The position numbers and the translations under genes are program-made. The notes beneath the pieces are model-generated. The model ran no database searches. It saw nothing but the letters and a program-made list of their open reading frames with translations, and was not told where the DNA came from. Below are positions 63,683 to 64,000 of a DNA stretch of 64,000 nucleotides, one piece after another. This DNA comes from Choristoneura fumiferana (taxonomy: Eukaryota > Arthropoda > Insecta > Lepidoptera > Tortricidae), in assembly GCF_025370935.1 (NCBI RefSeq), contig NC_133477.1, forward strand, positions 20,268,716-20,332,715. Direction: 5' to 3'. Numbering within the stretch: the stretch's first letter is position 1; each line of letters begins with the position of its first letter.

Positions 63683-64000
63683 TTCAATTAACGAAAATCG
63701 ATAGTCTTTTTAATTTGATTAAGGAAGTAAATTAACTTATAAATAAGCCAAATTATCTTACAATTATTACGCAATATTGGAGTTTCCTTTGGCTTGGCAC
63801 ATCAGTATTTGGAACTAGTCGGTTTTTATCGTTTTCTTGAAAATTTAAATGTAATGTGTACTTAAGTCAAAATGATGTCACTCCAATTAAGGGAATCGTT
63901 CAGTTCCAACCTCGTTATTTATGATAACAATTTAATAAATATTTTGGACAACCAATAACCATTCCGACTGGCTCTTTGATTTTTTTCTAACGCTTCTTAT
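63683..64000. other. Unassigned right edge
   Basis: AT-rich. TTGGCTTGGCACATCAGTAT near 63790 echoes the end of the 2838-3050 repeat. Confidence 0.35.

Overview
The window looks like insect nuclear DNA, almost certainly Lepidoptera. It is AT-rich and very sparse in genes. It is packed with interspersed repeats that I know as typical of moth and butterfly genomes: RTE-type LINE tails ending in (ATG)n, the tRNA-derived SINE that borrows the same tail, Helitron-like fragments ending in CTAGT, palindromic MITEs, and TTA-flanked Tourist-like elements. One run of 100 N (1575-1674) marks a scaffold gap. I see no bacterial genes, rRNA, CRISPR array or complete tRNA gene.

The one protein-coding gene I can support is on the minus strand. 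Five exons lie at 10501-10419, 5823-5660, 4606-4429, 3726-3528 and 1974-1870. Each has a canonical AG acceptor and GT donor, each is open in one frame, and all four junction phases agree, giving about 242 codons of continuous protein. It lacks both ends, and its 3' part runs off the left edge. The protein has a Pro-rich TPPPNSP stretch, clustered cysteines with a CxxC, and three SUMO-consensus sites (IKTE, VKRE, VKLE), so a nuclear regulatory protein is a reasonable inference. I do not recognise the family with confidence. Possible upstream 5' exons or promoters are CpG-rich islands at about 17.5, 40.2, 51.9 and 52.3 kb and an ATG-to-donor segment at 20458-20323. All of these are weak.

Layout: 0-1.9 kb is decayed RTE and Helitron-like DNA plus the gap. 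1.9-10.5 kb holds the exons, with introns carrying MITEs and repeat families A and G. 10.5-24.7 kb is dense repeats, including a SINE with a 12-bp target-site duplication, a SINE split by a palindrome, a large foldback element and a triple-nested palindrome. 24.7-34 kb is mostly unassigned AT-rich DNA with one broken LINE endonuclease and a cluster of SINE S2 fragments. 34-43 kb has the best RTE reverse-transcriptase C-terminus, Helitron-like relics and a CpG-rich block. 43-57.3 kb has a second foldback copy, paired palindromic elements and a 1.6-kb DNA transposon with a decayed pogo/CENP-B-type N-terminus. The remainder to 64 kb is repeats and unassigned AT-rich sequence.

Repeat family letters used below (A, B, D, E, F, G, M, S1, S2, S3) are my own labels, based on sequence shared between copies inside this window. 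Apart from the minus-strand gene and the decayed transposon reading frames, nothing here looks translated.
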